Origin: an uncultured Eggerthellaceae bacterium
Lineage (GTDB): Bacteria > Actinomycetota > Coriobacteriia > Coriobacteriales > Eggerthellaceae
Direction of reading: 5' to 3'
DNA: 64,000 nt
NCBI GenBank assembly: GCA_910588985.1
Contig: CAJURO010000008.1
Span: forward strand, 1-64,000
How positions within the stretch are numbered: the stretch's first letter is position 1; each line of letters begins with the position of its first letter. Made by a program: the position numbers and the translations under genes. Shown one piece after another: positions 34,483-46,000 of the stretch. The notes under the pieces are model-generated. The model did not search any database and was not told the origin of the DNA. It worked only from the letters and a program-made list of their open reading frames with translations.

Positions 34483-35352
34483 TTACAGTGGATCAGCCTC
34501 GGATGCACGCAGGACCACACAGCCGAAAGCTTCAGGCCCGCAATGCGAAGAGATGACGCATCCAGCCTGCCCCCAGCGGATCTCCTTGAACCCCGCCTCC
34601 TCAGCTTTGCGCGTGGCAACTTCCCGTACCTTCTCTGGCAGACCCGTTGAGAACAAGAACAGCACCTGTTCCCTATCGAGCGGCTCTTCGGTGAAGAACT
34701 CGTCGAGGAACTGGCTGACGATCTTCTTAAGGCTTCCGCGCAGCTTCTTCTTGACGACAAGCTTCCCCTCTTCGATCTCGATCACCGGGCGAATGTTGAG
34801 CATCTGGGCTGCCATGAAGCCAGCGTTCCCGAGCCTGCCACCCGCTTTCAAGAAAGAAAGGTCGTTCGGCACGAACCCAAGCCTGGTTCGATCGATCAGG
34901 TCGTGCGCATACGCGAGCGCTTGAGCCATCGTGACGTCTGGTTCATCGCGAACATAGCGCGCAACCTTCTCTGCGATCAGCCCGTAGGCCTGCGTGACCG
35001 TTTGCGTGTCAAGGCAGGTAATGCGCGGCTCGGTCTCTGATGCATCGAGCGCAGAGAGAAACGAACGGGTCAGATCGCTCGAAAGCGCCAGATGCAAGAT
35101 CTCTGCATCAGCGTCCTCTTCAAGGATGCGATCGAATACCTGCGCGTAATCTGCCGGCGAGCAGGCGCTCGTCTTCGGCATGACCTTTTCCTCCGCAATG
35201 ATCTGAAGCATGTCATCGGGCGCAATCTCGCCATCATCGAACGATACATCCCCAAGCGATAGATGAAACGGGATCACCTCGATCCCAAGCTCCTCGGCAA
35301 CTTCAGGCAAGAGATCCGCGCCAGAATCAACCGTGATCTTGATTGTGCTCAT
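34483..35352 (-). CDS. DegV family fatty-acid-binding protein
   Basis: A 289-residue DegV/FakB-type protein that presents fatty acids to a FakA kinase in the exogenous fatty acid pathway. It has the N-terminal VDSGADLLPE, the conserved KTSACSPADY, DTQTVTQAYG and SFLKAGGRLG. The length fits the family. It is a single leftward gene between convergent and divergent neighbours. The fakA-like partner is not in the window. Confidence 0.92.
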   Translation of the reverse strand: MSTIKITVDSGADLLPEVAEELGIEVIPFHLSLGDVSFDDGEIAPDDMLQIIAEEKVMPKTSACSPADYAQVFDRILEEDADAEILHLALSSDLTRSFLSALDASETEPRITCLDTQTVTQAYGLIAEKVARYVRDEPDVTMAQALAYAHDLIDRTRLGFVPNDLSFLKAGGRLGNAGFMAAQMLNIRPVIEIEEGKLVVKKKLRGSLKKIVSQFLDEFFTEEPLDREQVLFLFSTGLPEKVREVATRKAEEAGFKEIRWGQAGCVISSHCGPEAFGCVVLRASEADPL

Positions 35353-35536
35353 ATGCCTTCCTTAAAACATAGCCCAGCAAGGACATCCTCTGTGATCCTC
35401 CTATGTTCTCACACATCAGCCCCGATGAGAGATGCGGTTTGGCTTTCAAGCAGATATCGGCACTGTCGTGAGAGGTGAGGAACAGGTCATATCCCATGGT
35501 AGGATTTATAAAAACGAAGAGAGAAAGAGGGTGCGA

Positions 35537-36787
35537 ATGCTCACGAACGATTTTCTTGGCGACAGCGTTGCTCGCCTTGGATTCGGTGCGATGCGTCTTC
35601 CTGTCATCGATGATGACCAAGCGAAGATCGACCAAAAGCAGTTGGATAAAATGGTGGACGCCGCCATTGCGGCAGGTGTGAACTACTTCGACACCGCCTA
35701 TCCCTATCATGGCAATAGGTCCGAAAGCGCGCTCGGCACCTCGCTTGCTCGCTATCCGCGCGAGAGCTTCTTCCTTGCCACAAAATATCCAGGGCATCAG
35801 ATCGCTGACACCTATGACCCTGCATCCATCTTCGAAGAGCAGTTGTCGAACTGTGGGGTGGACTATTTCGACTTCTATCTACTCCACAACGTCTATGAAG
35901 CGTCGATCGAAACCTATATGGACGAACGATGGGGCATCGTTGACTATTTCATCGAGCAGAAGAAAGCAGGGAGGATCCGTCACTTGGGCTTCTCAAGTCA
36001 CGGGCGAGTGAAGAACCTTGCGGAGTTCCTGAACTATGGAGCACAAAGATATGCGAGGCTCGAAGCAGAAGACCCACAGACAGCAGCGCTCTTCTCAGGG
36101 AATAACATCATGGAGTTCTGTCAGATCCAACTGAACTACCTTGATTGGACCCTCCAGCGCGCGGCGGAGAAATGCGCGCTGCTTGAAGAGGCAGGCATCC
36201 CCGTGATCGTCATGGAGCCGCTTCGTGGCGGCAAGCTTGCTGACCTTGGCGAAGAGCAAAGATCGAAGCTCGAATCAGCAGAGGTGATGCGCGTGCCCGT
36301 AGAATGGTCGTTCCGCTGGCTTCAAAGCATCGAGAACGCAAAGGTCATCCTCTCTGGCATGTCCACCCTGCGACAAGTTGAGGAGAACTGCGCGCTGTTC
36401 CAAACCACCGATCCTCTTTCTGAAGCCGATGCCGCCCTCTTGATGGATGTTGCCGAGACATTGAAGAGCGGCGTGCCCTGCACCTCGTGCCGCTACTGCA
36501 CAGACTCGTGTCCTCAAGGGATCGACATCCCTCTGATGCTCGCAACCTACAACGACTTGCAATTCCAAAGCAGCTTCACCATCTCCATGCAAATGGATGC
36601 GGTGCCTGAAGGACAGCGAGCAGCTGATTGCATCGACTGCCGCTCGTGCAGCAAGATGTGCCCGCAAGGAATAGATATCCCCCAAGCGCTCTCTGAGCTT
36701 GCCGAAGCGCTTGATGCCATGCCCAAATGGGCCGACCTTTGCAAGCAGCGCGAAGAGGCAGCAGCACGGGCACGCAGCGAGGCGTAA
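35537..36787 (+). CDS. Aldo/keto reductase with C-terminal ferredoxin-like domain
   Basis: 416 residues. The N-terminal AKR barrel has the tetrad Asp and Tyr (NYFDTAYPYHG), Lys (LATKYPG) and His (YLLHNV). The C-terminal domain carries two clusters, CTSCRYCTDSCPQGIDIP and CIDCRSCSKMCPQGIDIP, for two 4Fe-4S centres. Such fusions are frequent in anaerobes and probably couple carbonyl reduction to ferredoxin-type electron flow. The start at 35537 is five bases behind AGAGGG; an open frame begins 35 codons earlier without support. Confidence 0.93.
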   Translation: MLTNDFLGDSVARLGFGAMRLPVIDDDQAKIDQKQLDKMVDAAIAAGVNYFDTAYPYHGNRSESALGTSLARYPRESFFLATKYPGHQIADTYDPASIFEEQLSNCGVDYFDFYLLHNVYEASIETYMDERWGIVDYFIEQKKAGRIRHLGFSSHGRVKNLAEFLNYGAQRYARLEAEDPQTAALFSGNNIMEFCQIQLNYLDWTLQRAAEKCALLEEAGIPVIVMEPLRGGKLADLGEEQRSKLESAEVMRVPVEWSFRWLQSIENAKVILSGMSTLRQVEENCALFQTTDPLSEADAALLMDVAETLKSGVPCTSCRYCTDSCPQGIDIPLMLATYNDLQFQSSFTISMQMDAVPEGQRAADCIDCRSCSKMCPQGIDIPQALSELAEALDAMPKWADLCKQREEAAARARSEA

Positions 36788-36855
36788 TGCCCTTCTCTCA
36801 CAATACCAGTCTCGATAATGCTTGAACTGTCTCCTGCTATCGAGCCCTCCGTCAC

Positions 36856-37875
36856 CTACGGCACCTGATCATAGGGCATGCAACGCTTCACTAAGAAGAA
36901 GATGCCAAGCACGATGAACATGATCATAGGCATCAGAAACGCTGTCACGATTGTTGCAATGCGAAATACATAGAAGAGCACTCGGTCAAGCAGCGAGCGT
37001 TCATGCGACTCGAAAGTCATGCGCACGAAAGCTCCTCCTGGTGTTGAACCAGAATGCATCCAGGGAATAGCTATCTCTACAGCACAGAAAGCAAGAATGC
37101 TCATGACCGTAACGCAAAGGGCTGTTGTTTGGTCGACGCTAAGCCCGAAGAGGCGAAACGGCTCGCTGAATATGAGCTCGCTCGCAAGCGCCGCGATCAT
37201 CCAAGGCATGAAAGCGATGAGGCCGATGATGCTCAAGTCGATCCACATGGCAACGCATCGACGTATGAATCCAGGGTGAAGGTTCACGAGCGGCTTCGCC
37301 GCTTCCTCTGCTGTTTGACTGCCGAGAGCGCGAGCGCAAAGCCAACCAAGAATACCTCCGAGCGTATTGCAGATGACATCATCTACATCACAGCACCTGA
37401 ATGCGTATGGATAAAGCCCGAAGAGCCCTGTCAGCTGAGCAGTCTCGATCAGCACTGAGACGCCGAGAGCGAACAAGGTTGCTGTAAGAAGACGCATGCG
37501 CAGAAGCCTGCCTGCAATGAATCCAAACGGCATGAAGAATACGATGTTGAACGCCAACTGGAATACAGCCTTGATCCCATCCTTGGCAATATCCCCTATG
37601 AAGCCAAACGGATTCCATTGCGGCAAAACCCCATAGGTAATGCCAAGACCGCTCTCTTCAGCAGGGAGCGGATATAAGGTAAAGCAGACAATCCCCAAGG
37701 CGTAGAGCACGGCAAGATAGGTAGCCACGATCCCTGTCGCTTTAAGACGACCATCGCGATGATAGAGATACGCCAAGATGGGCAATGTAAACGCGATGGA
37801 GAAGAACGGCCAGAGAAGAAGCGCCGCCTGAAAGTTGCTGCTATAGCTGGATATGAAGTTCCCGATCGCACCCAT
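36856..37875 (-). CDS. VanZ-like / RDD membrane fusion protein
   Basis: About 339 residues. The N-terminal half is VanZ-like: LYPLPAEESG, NIVFFMPFGFIAGRLLR and SVLIETAQLTGLFGLYPYAFRCCDVDDVICNTLGGILGWL. The C-terminal half has the RDD pattern (FIRRCVAMWIDLSIIG, then GSTPGGAFVRM). Nine or ten membrane segments are expected. VanZ proteins can affect teicoplanin susceptibility, and RDD proteins have been linked to ion transport. The joint function is unknown. ATG at 37875 follows AGGG by 8 bases; an upstream ATG at 37938 is possible. Confidence 0.8.
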   Translation of the reverse strand: MGAIGNFISSYSSNFQAALLLWPFFSIAFTLPILAYLYHRDGRLKATGIVATYLAVLYALGIVCFTLYPLPAEESGLGITYGVLPQWNPFGFIGDIAKDGIKAVFQLAFNIVFFMPFGFIAGRLLRMRLLTATLFALGVSVLIETAQLTGLFGLYPYAFRCCDVDDVICNTLGGILGWLCARALGSQTAEEAAKPLVNLHPGFIRRCVAMWIDLSIIGLIAFMPWMIAALASELIFSEPFRLFGLSVDQTTALCVTVMSILAFCAVEIAIPWMHSGSTPGGAFVRMTFESHERSLLDRVLFYVFRIATIVTAFLMPMIMFIVLGIFFLVKRCMPYDQVP

Positions 37876-38024
37876 TGCGTTATCCCTTGAGCAAAACCTG
37901 CCAACCACCCACATGCTGCATGACAGCGCACCCTTCATGCAGCATCGAAAGGATAGCGCGTACGATCACGCAACGCAGCAAATATGACAGCATTGTAAGC
38001 AGGCCGTGCATCCACTGTGCAGGG

Positions 38025-38055
38025 TCAAGCTCGGTTAATCCAGCTTGGTTACCCA
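38025..38055 (+). repeat. Solo right end of the interspersed element (copy E, degenerate)
   Basis: TCAAGC, a 10-base spacer, then CAGCTTGGTTACC. Copies B and D show the same two blocks with the same 10-base spacing (CAGCTTGGGTTACC in B). No core is recognisable. It lies about 75 bases downstream of the adenine deaminase stop, in a 255-base gap that otherwise holds nothing recognised. Confidence 0.5.
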
Positions 38056-38130
38056 ATGGAGAGCTCTATGATGATGGAGGAATCTTTCGAGTCTCTTCGA
38101 TCCCTCTCCGTTAGCCCTCTAATGCTGCGC

Positions 38131-39954
38131 TTATTCGCTCTCTGATTCCTCGATGATGAGATCAACGAACTGGAACGTTGTGCAATCAACGAGACCGCGA
38201 TTCGTCAGGCGAAGCTCTGGGAGACAGGCCAACGGAATGAGCGCCATCGTCATGAATGGTGAGGGCATCGTGCAACCGATCTCAGCCCACGCTTGCTCGA
38301 CACTATGCACCTTCTCGCTCATCTCAACAGCACCCAAATCATTCATAAGGCCCGCTATGGGAAGCTCGACCAATCCAAGAACCTCGCCATCGGCGACGAC
38401 CACCATGCCACCACCACACTTCGCGAGCGTGTTCGCTGCAAGCGCCATGTCCTCATCGTTCGTGCCAACCACGAGAAGATTATGCGCATCGTGCGCTACG
38501 GTGGAGGCCATTGCTCCACGCTTGATGCCGAAGCCCTTTGTAAAGCCAACGCCTACAGTCCCTGTTTCATGATGGCGCTCAAACACGAACGTCTTCAGAA
38601 CATCCTGACCAAGCTCGCTCTTGAGCTGTCCATCTTCTACCGTAAGGCCAACATGAGCCTCAAATGTGCCGACCTTTGCTGGAATGATCTCGATTGCCCG
38701 CACGTTCACCTGGTCTCCATCTTGAGCGCCTTCTGGTGCGGAAACGATAAAATCATCAGGCGTGATCTCACGACCAAGATGCATTGAATGCGTAACCCAC
38801 TCAGGGAATTGGAAGCGGGGATAGTCGAAGAGCGCCCGTCCGTTCTCCGCCACAATCTCCCCATCGATCATCATGCGCGTTACCTGCAGCGTATCGAGTC
38901 CATCAAGGAACACGATATCTGCGCACTTGCCTGGCGTGATGGAGCCCAGCTCATTATCCATACGGAAGCAGGTTGCCACGTTGATGGTCACCATTTGAAT
39001 GGCTTCGATGACAGGGATGCCGCACTTCACAGCAATACGAAGGACATGGTCGAGATGCCCATCCTCAACGAGTGTATGCGGATGGGTGTCATCTGATACA
39101 AGATTCGCGAAACGCGTATCGATATCGTTGTCGGTAATGGCATGGGCTAGTTCGGGAAGATCGTGCCATGCTGAACCATAGCGAAGCTGAGCATACTGCC
39201 CTAAACGCATCTTTGCGAGAGCATCTTCAGCCCGTGTTGACTCATGGCAACAACGAACGCCCGAAGCAATATAGGCATTCAATCCACGATCGGTCTCGGG
39301 AATAGAGTAGTGCCCGGTGACGACCTTATCTGCCTTGAGCGTCTCAACAAGCTCACCATGAGCATGTTCGGTGCTATTCACAACGCCTACGAAATTCATC
39401 ATCTCGCCAAGGCCGACAACCCCATCCCAAGACATCGACTCAGCTATCTCCTGGGGCCCGATGAATGAGCCTGTATCCTCAAAGCCAGGAACAGCAGGTA
39501 CGCATGAGGGGGTAGTGACCATAGCTTTGAGCGGCGTGCGCTCAGCATCCTCCATCATAACCTTGACGCCCTCAAGACCAAGCACGTTGCAGATCTCATG
39601 AGGATCCCAATAGATACCGCTCGTACCATGAGGTACGACCGCGCGTGCATATTCACCTGCCCCCATCATCGAAGACTCAACATGAATATGCCCATCGAGG
39701 AAGCCTGGAGCGATGAAGAGCCCAGATGCATCGATAACATGCGTATGTTCACCAATGCAATGATCTGCATCTCCAACATAGGCGATACGTCCCTCAGCGA
39801 TCGCAACATCGATGTGTTCCTGGATCTCGGCTGTGCAAACGTTCACGAGCTGCGCATCTTTGATGACAACGTCAGCGCTCCTGCGGCCTTCAGCCACATC
39901 GGCAAGCACACGTGTACACTCCCAAAGCGGCTTCTTGCAGAAATGATTGATCAT
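38131..39954 (-). CDS. ade: Adenine deaminase
   Basis: An amidohydrolase of about 607 residues converting adenine to hypoxanthine in purine salvage. It has the metal-binding PGFLDGHIHVESSMM, VPHGTSGIYWDPHEICNVLG, VVTGHYSIPETDRGLNAY, LVSDDTHPHTL and the C-terminal adenine deaminase domain (GVGFTKGFGIKRGAMAST). ATG at 39954 lies 5 bases behind AAGGA and gives the usual N-terminus; the longer frame to 39999 is unsupported. It is transcribed toward the VanZ-RDD gene with element E between. Confidence 0.95.
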   Translation of the reverse strand: MINHFCKKPLWECTRVLADVAEGRRSADVVIKDAQLVNVCTAEIQEHIDVAIAEGRIAYVGDADHCIGEHTHVIDASGLFIAPGFLDGHIHVESSMMGAGEYARAVVPHGTSGIYWDPHEICNVLGLEGVKVMMEDAERTPLKAMVTTPSCVPAVPGFEDTGSFIGPQEIAESMSWDGVVGLGEMMNFVGVVNSTEHAHGELVETLKADKVVTGHYSIPETDRGLNAYIASGVRCCHESTRAEDALAKMRLGQYAQLRYGSAWHDLPELAHAITDNDIDTRFANLVSDDTHPHTLVEDGHLDHVLRIAVKCGIPVIEAIQMVTINVATCFRMDNELGSITPGKCADIVFLDGLDTLQVTRMMIDGEIVAENGRALFDYPRFQFPEWVTHSMHLGREITPDDFIVSAPEGAQDGDQVNVRAIEIIPAKVGTFEAHVGLTVEDGQLKSELGQDVLKTFVFERHHETGTVGVGFTKGFGIKRGAMASTVAHDAHNLLVVGTNDEDMALAANTLAKCGGGMVVVADGEVLGLVELPIAGLMNDLGAVEMSEKVHSVEQAWAEIGCTMPSPFMTMALIPLACLPELRLTNRGLVDCTTFQFVDLIIEESESE

Positions 39955-40068
39955 GTCGATCCTTCCTGGTCTATTTTGCCTTTCCATACCACAGAGCAAC
40001 CTTCAAGCGCACCGAATCGAGGAGCCGAAGCTTCTAACGCTTCTTTTAGCTCATGGAGCATGAAGCCG

Positions 40069-43000
40069 TCATCCTTTCATACGACGCCGAATCATGAGAG
40101 CGCCCAAAAGCGCAGCTGCCCCGCACACGCCGGCAACTCCAAGTGCAGTCATCCTATCGGTTTCATCACCTGTCTTGGGAAGCGTAGTTCCTGTACCGGA
40201 TGAATCGCGATTATCGCGCACGGGGGCTGTCCCGCCCCCTGAGCTCGCTCCATTATTGGAAGGATCTGAGGGGTCATTCGGGTTGGACGGATCCGAGGGC
40301 TCGGTTGGATAAGAGGGATCCTTCGGATCAGTCGGATCTGACGCTTGCGGCACAACCTCAAGGATGTAGGACTTCCGAAGACTAGGCTCATCAGGATGCT
40401 CTGTTGGCCAAAGCGCAAGATCCCAGAAATCAGAGGCTTCTCGCGCCTCTCTTTGCTCAATAGCTGCAGCGAACAACCGAGCGAACGTCTCAAGAGGTGC
40501 GGCTTCGCGCTTCTTGACTTCATAGCTGATGCCCTCGGGAACCACAAGCGTAAACTCAGACGCATCTTTCGGCATCTTATCACGAGGAAGCACGATCCGC
40601 GCATAGCCCGTCTCGTCCCAGAGGATGACCTTGTCCTCCATACCTGAAATCGTGCAAGAGATGATCACAGTATTAGGATCCTCTGGATCATCGGGTTTAC
40701 TTGGATCCTCAGGATCCGTGGGCTTATCTGGCTTATCCGGATCTGTCGGATTTGTCGGATCCTCAGGATCCGTAGGCTTGTTCGGATCCTCTGGGTCGGT
40801 TGGCTTGTTCGGATCTTCCGGCTCCTCCGGGTCGCTCAGTTTTGTCCATGCGGCGAAGAAATGCTTGTCACCAATCGATCCTGCTGGAATGAGGGTTACA
40901 GGATCCCCTGTATGAGCCTCGTTGTCGAACCAACCTTTGAACTCATAGCCCTCACGAACAAGGAGCGAAGAGCTCGGCAACGCGATATCGCCCGATTCTA
41001 TATCATAGGCAACTTGAACCATTTGCCCTGTTTGCCATTTGCCACCGCCAAGGTCGTATGCGATCTCGTATTTGATGGGAGACCAGGCAGCGAACAGAGC
41101 GATCATTCCCTTGGAAAGGCGCACAGACTCTAATGGTTCACCCTCAAGGTTTGCGTTCTCATACCAACCAACGAAGTCATAACCCACTCGTGAAAGCGTG
41201 CTCGCGACAGGAAGCGCCACTTCATCTCCTTCATGAGCGCCATCCTCTCCAAGCTCATAAACAGTCTTGGGCTGCACCTCGAAAGCACCGCCGCTTGTAT
41301 AGAACGAAAGCACGCAAGCCTCCCCTGCCCATTTGGCATAGAGCTCCTTGTCACCATACGTTCCCGCAGCAAGCTCCATCAAAGGTGCGTCTGAGAAATC
41401 TGATTTCTCATGCCAGCCTGCAAAAGTATGCCCCTCCCACTGCATCACCGTGTCATTCGGAAGCAAGAATGATCGTTCGCTTGTCTGATAGCTCTCAAAT
41501 GCAGAAAGGTCGATAGTGTTCGGAGGCGTCGCTCCCGTACCATCCGATCCTATTCGATAGGAGATCGTGTAGGTCCCGGGTTCCCATTTTGCATAGTAAT
41601 GCTTGTCTCCGCTTTGCCCTGCAGAGATCTCAGTTATAGCGCTCCCCGCGAACTCTTTGTTATCGAACCATCCAAGGAACACATATCCAGGACGCTCGTA
41701 GAGCGGAAGGGTGCACGGCGTGCCATAGGTATAGGAAGAAACACCTGTCTGTTCGAAGCCAAGCGTTCCCCCATTAGGCGAGAATGTGATGGAGTAAACA
41801 CCAAGGTCCCATTTAGCGAAATAACGCTTATCACCCCGCGCCTCGGGAGGGATAGAGCTAACGGGCAATCCTGTGAACGATGAATTCTCGAACCAACCTG
41901 CAAAAGTATGTCCCTCATAGAACACTTGGGAAGCATCAGGCAGAACCGCTCCCGCACCACCCTCGTAGGTGAACGCTGAAGGAATGCCCTCAGCAAGCTT
42001 GCCGTCCATAGGATCGAGAATCACGTTGAATATCGGACGATACCACTTCGCGTAGAATTGCTTATCCCCATCCTCGTCCTTTCCGATCTCGGTGATCGGC
42101 TCTCCTTCGAAAGAGGGATCCTCGTACCATCCTCCAAACTCATAGCTTTCCTTAGCAGGAACAGGAAGGCGCGCGCCTACGCCAAACGTATATTCGGTCA
42201 CGTTGCCCCCAGTGGGGATCCTTCCCCCCTCAAGATTCAGAGCAACGCTGTAGGTCTTCGCTTTCCATCCCGCGTAGAATGCAAGCGCCTCATCCTGCCC
42301 AGCTGGAATCTCGGTCTGAGGATTACCGACGAGAGACTCGTTGGTATACCATCCTGCGAAAGAATACCCCCTCCGTGTGATGCTGCTTTCGTCGGGAAGT
42401 GCTGTTACCTGCTCATTGTTGTAGGTATTGGGAGCATCGAATCCCTCTACCCATGTGCCACCTTGAGGGTCAAGGGTGAGCGGGAATGTGACCGCATTGG
42501 GATCATAGGGATCGACCACAACCGTAGAAGGATACGAGGCGAAAGAGCTGTCAGTTGCCGCTAGGCGAACTTCATAGGTTCCTGTCGGAACCGATGTCGA
42601 TGATGCAGTGATCGGAGTCCATTCGCTTGAGCTTTCGGCAGTAGCCTCCCGATTCGCAGCTGCGTTGACGCTGGCGCTCGCCGTATCCTCTCCTGCATCT
42701 GAAACCGACCTGTATTCAAGGGCAGGCATGAGACCAGGGCCCACTGTAAGAACATGGATCGCACCCATCCCTTTGGAGTTGGCGCGGACGCCCTTGATGT
42801 TGTCGGCGTAACCGTTCTCCGGACGCGGGGAAAGCTCGACCGTCTTGATGAAGTTGTAGCTCTTCCCTGACCATTTGGCAGCGAAATACAAGCTTACCGA
42901 ACGCGTCCCCTTCGATTCGGTTTCCGCATTGTCAAATCCTTCGTATTCGATGATCTCGCTTAGGTCAACACTATTCGGATCTTCGGATATTACTGAGAAG

Positions 43001-46000
43001 AAGATAGGCGCCGACGCGAAACCATCATCCTGCCAATCGCCTTTGTATATCCCGCTTCCGGGAAGGTCTTTGAGGCTTCTGAACGGCAGGTTATGCAAGG
43101 ATATCCTCTTGCTTGCGTCGAAGTCTGTTCCCGAGCATACAAGCTTTTCGTTCTTGTAATCGATTGCAATATCCAAATCATATTGCGCGAAAGAAGCTCT
43201 GTTGCCCACAAACCGCAACATGGGGTAACCGATTTCTATGGTTGGGTCGAATTCCCAAACATCTGCCTCGAACCCAAGGTTTTCATATACTACGGCGCCG
43301 TTATACAGCATGGGAAACGTGTAGGAGATGCTTTGCAGCTCTTTGCTTAAATGCTGCAATAGCCCCAGATCCGTTCGCGCATACTTCACGCCGGGCACCG
43401 CATCCCCAACAAGCGAAGCACCGGTCGTGATCGAGGCGTCTTCATAGCAGTTCACGAAGGCATCCTCAGCCGGAGCGGTCATCTTGGCTAGACGCGCAAC
43501 GTTATCGTTTGTTGGCACTCCCAGCCCGAAGCATGCGGATATTCTGGTGTTTTCCGCATCATAAAGATTGTTGTTGGAGTTCTCGATATCTCCCAAAACA
43601 ATGCCGTTCTTACCGTTCGTAACCGTAGACGACATGCTCACCTTCGAGATACAACGCTCTAATCGCGCCGAGCAGGTTATTGCCCCGATAACACCACCGC
43701 AAGACACCCCACAAGAAGCAAACGCGCCTTGCACGAAGATGTCACTCAGATCGCTATTGACCACGCGTCCCGCGATGAACCCTGCATAGCAGCAGTTGCC
43801 CTGGACCGAGCTGTTGCCATTCCAAAGTCTTCCGTTCGTGACCTGGATGCGGTTGAACTGCGACCCGCCAACACGCCCGTCGGCGCCTGATGCGTTGATC
43901 CCTCCGTCGTCGCCGACGATGAATCCGACACGATAGCGGCCCTGTGCCGACACCGTGTCAAGGTAGAGATCCTCGAAGACGCTCTTTGCGCTTCGCCTCG
44001 CTATCAGGGCCACGTTGTCGCCCACTGTAGCATCCTGCATGTTGCTCGAGCTTTTGAGGGTGAAGTCGCGTATCTCGGCAAAGAAGGCCTTGTCGAACAA
44101 CGATGCCCCCGAAAGTCCCGTTATCGTATGACCGTTACCGTTGAATACCTTGGGATCCATCTGTGTTCCGCTCATGAATTGCGTAACCACGGACAGCTTC
44201 TTCGTCTCGGCGGCGGTGTTCGCGGAAGACCACTCAGCAAAATCAAGGTCGGCCATGAGGTGGAACTTGTTCACGCCAAGCCTGAGGTCGTCATTGATGT
44301 TGACGAAATCATCAACTGACCATACCTGGCGCTCGAATCTTATGTAACTTATATTCTCTAGCTCGCAATTCACAGTAGTGAGAGCTGCGGCATCAGCAGC
44401 AACGCCATCGAGCGTCAGATCCTTGATGTAGGCATGACGCGCTCCTTCGAAAAGCCCACCGAGCGGCGTGCCCTTCACCAAGATCTTATGCCCTTGCCCG
44501 TCGAACTTACCGTAGAAAACGCCGCTGATCAGAGCAGTGCCAGCCTCGAACTCAACGCTGCTCGCATCTATATCGCTATCGAGAACATAATTGCCTTGCG
44601 GATTGTCTGCGACCTTCAACAAGTCACTCAAGGTGTTGATGTGGGTAACGGGCTTCTGGTTCTCATAGATCCCGTAGCGGAAGTCATTGGTCACTCGCTT
44701 CATCATGTAGAACATGCGCGTGCGCAACGAGAACATGGATCCAAGATTGCGATCGTGCATGCTCGCATCGGACTTCAATGCGGTCTCGAACTTGTCCACG
44801 AGAGCATCGAAGTCAGCATAAGCAAGGCTGTCCTTCTTGGCCTCGATACCTTCCCATGTCTTCATCTGCCATTCTTTATAGGACGAACAGCCTGTGATCT
44901 TCATGAGCTTCTGCAGGTCGTTGCCACCAGCACTCCCATAGGTTGCGAATGCGTCATAGCCTTCACGGCCAAGCATGCGATACATCATCACCTTGAAAGA
45001 GCGGGAATCGGGATAGAAGGTATTGGCGTGTACCGGGAACCACCACGTTCCGCGATTGTCCTCAGTGACATATATTTGTCGCTGCCAGGTTATGCTGCCC
45101 CCGTCAGGAATGCCTGGACGCAGGAACAACTGGTTGTCATAAACCTCTTCGATGGTCTCGAACTTCTTCGATCCGTCATTGAACACGGATTCATTCACCG
45201 GCATGGTTGCAGTGGTGCCATCGAAACCGTCGATCACTTTGCTTCTAGAGCAGAGGATGGTGGTGTTGGTGCCAGAATCCAAGGGGCTGGTGCCGTTCTG
45301 CCCACTGAACCACACCTGAGACGCCACGGCGTTCTGCTCGTCCTTGTCGAGGCGCAGGAATGCCTGAAGTGCAGCATAGTCCAGCATATCAAGGGTCTCG
45401 TAGACCTTGTTATAGAAATCATCTGTTTGGTCTTTCCCATAGATGCGGTCTCGATCGTAGTTCGACATGATGTCGGATGAGATGTTGTAGTCATAACAGA
45501 GGTTCATGACTGGCGACATGGCCCCATGACCCTGGGTAAGGAGACCATCAGTGAAATCCTCATTGGAAGCGCCATCGCGACGTCCCCCGCCAAGGAACAC
45601 GTCGTTATCAAGCGCGTGGGCCATTTCATGGGACCAATAGTAGGACCAGCCACAGCTAAGAGAGGTGTAGGCAAGGAACAGGATGCGCTTGTTGGTGGGC
45701 GACATGTTATAGGTTGCCGCCGCCGCACCCTGGCCACCGGTAGTATCGTAGAGTTCGCTGACATCGAAGAAGTTCTTCTGCCAGGGGTCCTCAGTATAAT
45801 GCTTGCCCCATAGCCCTTGACTCTCGTAGTAAACATTCTGGGCAGTTCCGTAGTCGTAGCGTGAGGTCATGTTGTCCAGCGTGAGCACGATGGTGGTGTT
45901 CACGCGTTCCTTGCCGACGATGGTCGCCACCGTTGATGAGTACTTGGCGCAATGCGGGAAGATGTTGTCCAACCTGGCCTTGAAAGACGCCCGCTGGGCA

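Noticed and set aside
40660..42490. Tandem repeats considered as CRISPR or satellite DNA
   Set aside because: They are in-frame protein repeats (InlB B-repeats and a Pro/Asp linker), without regular spacers.
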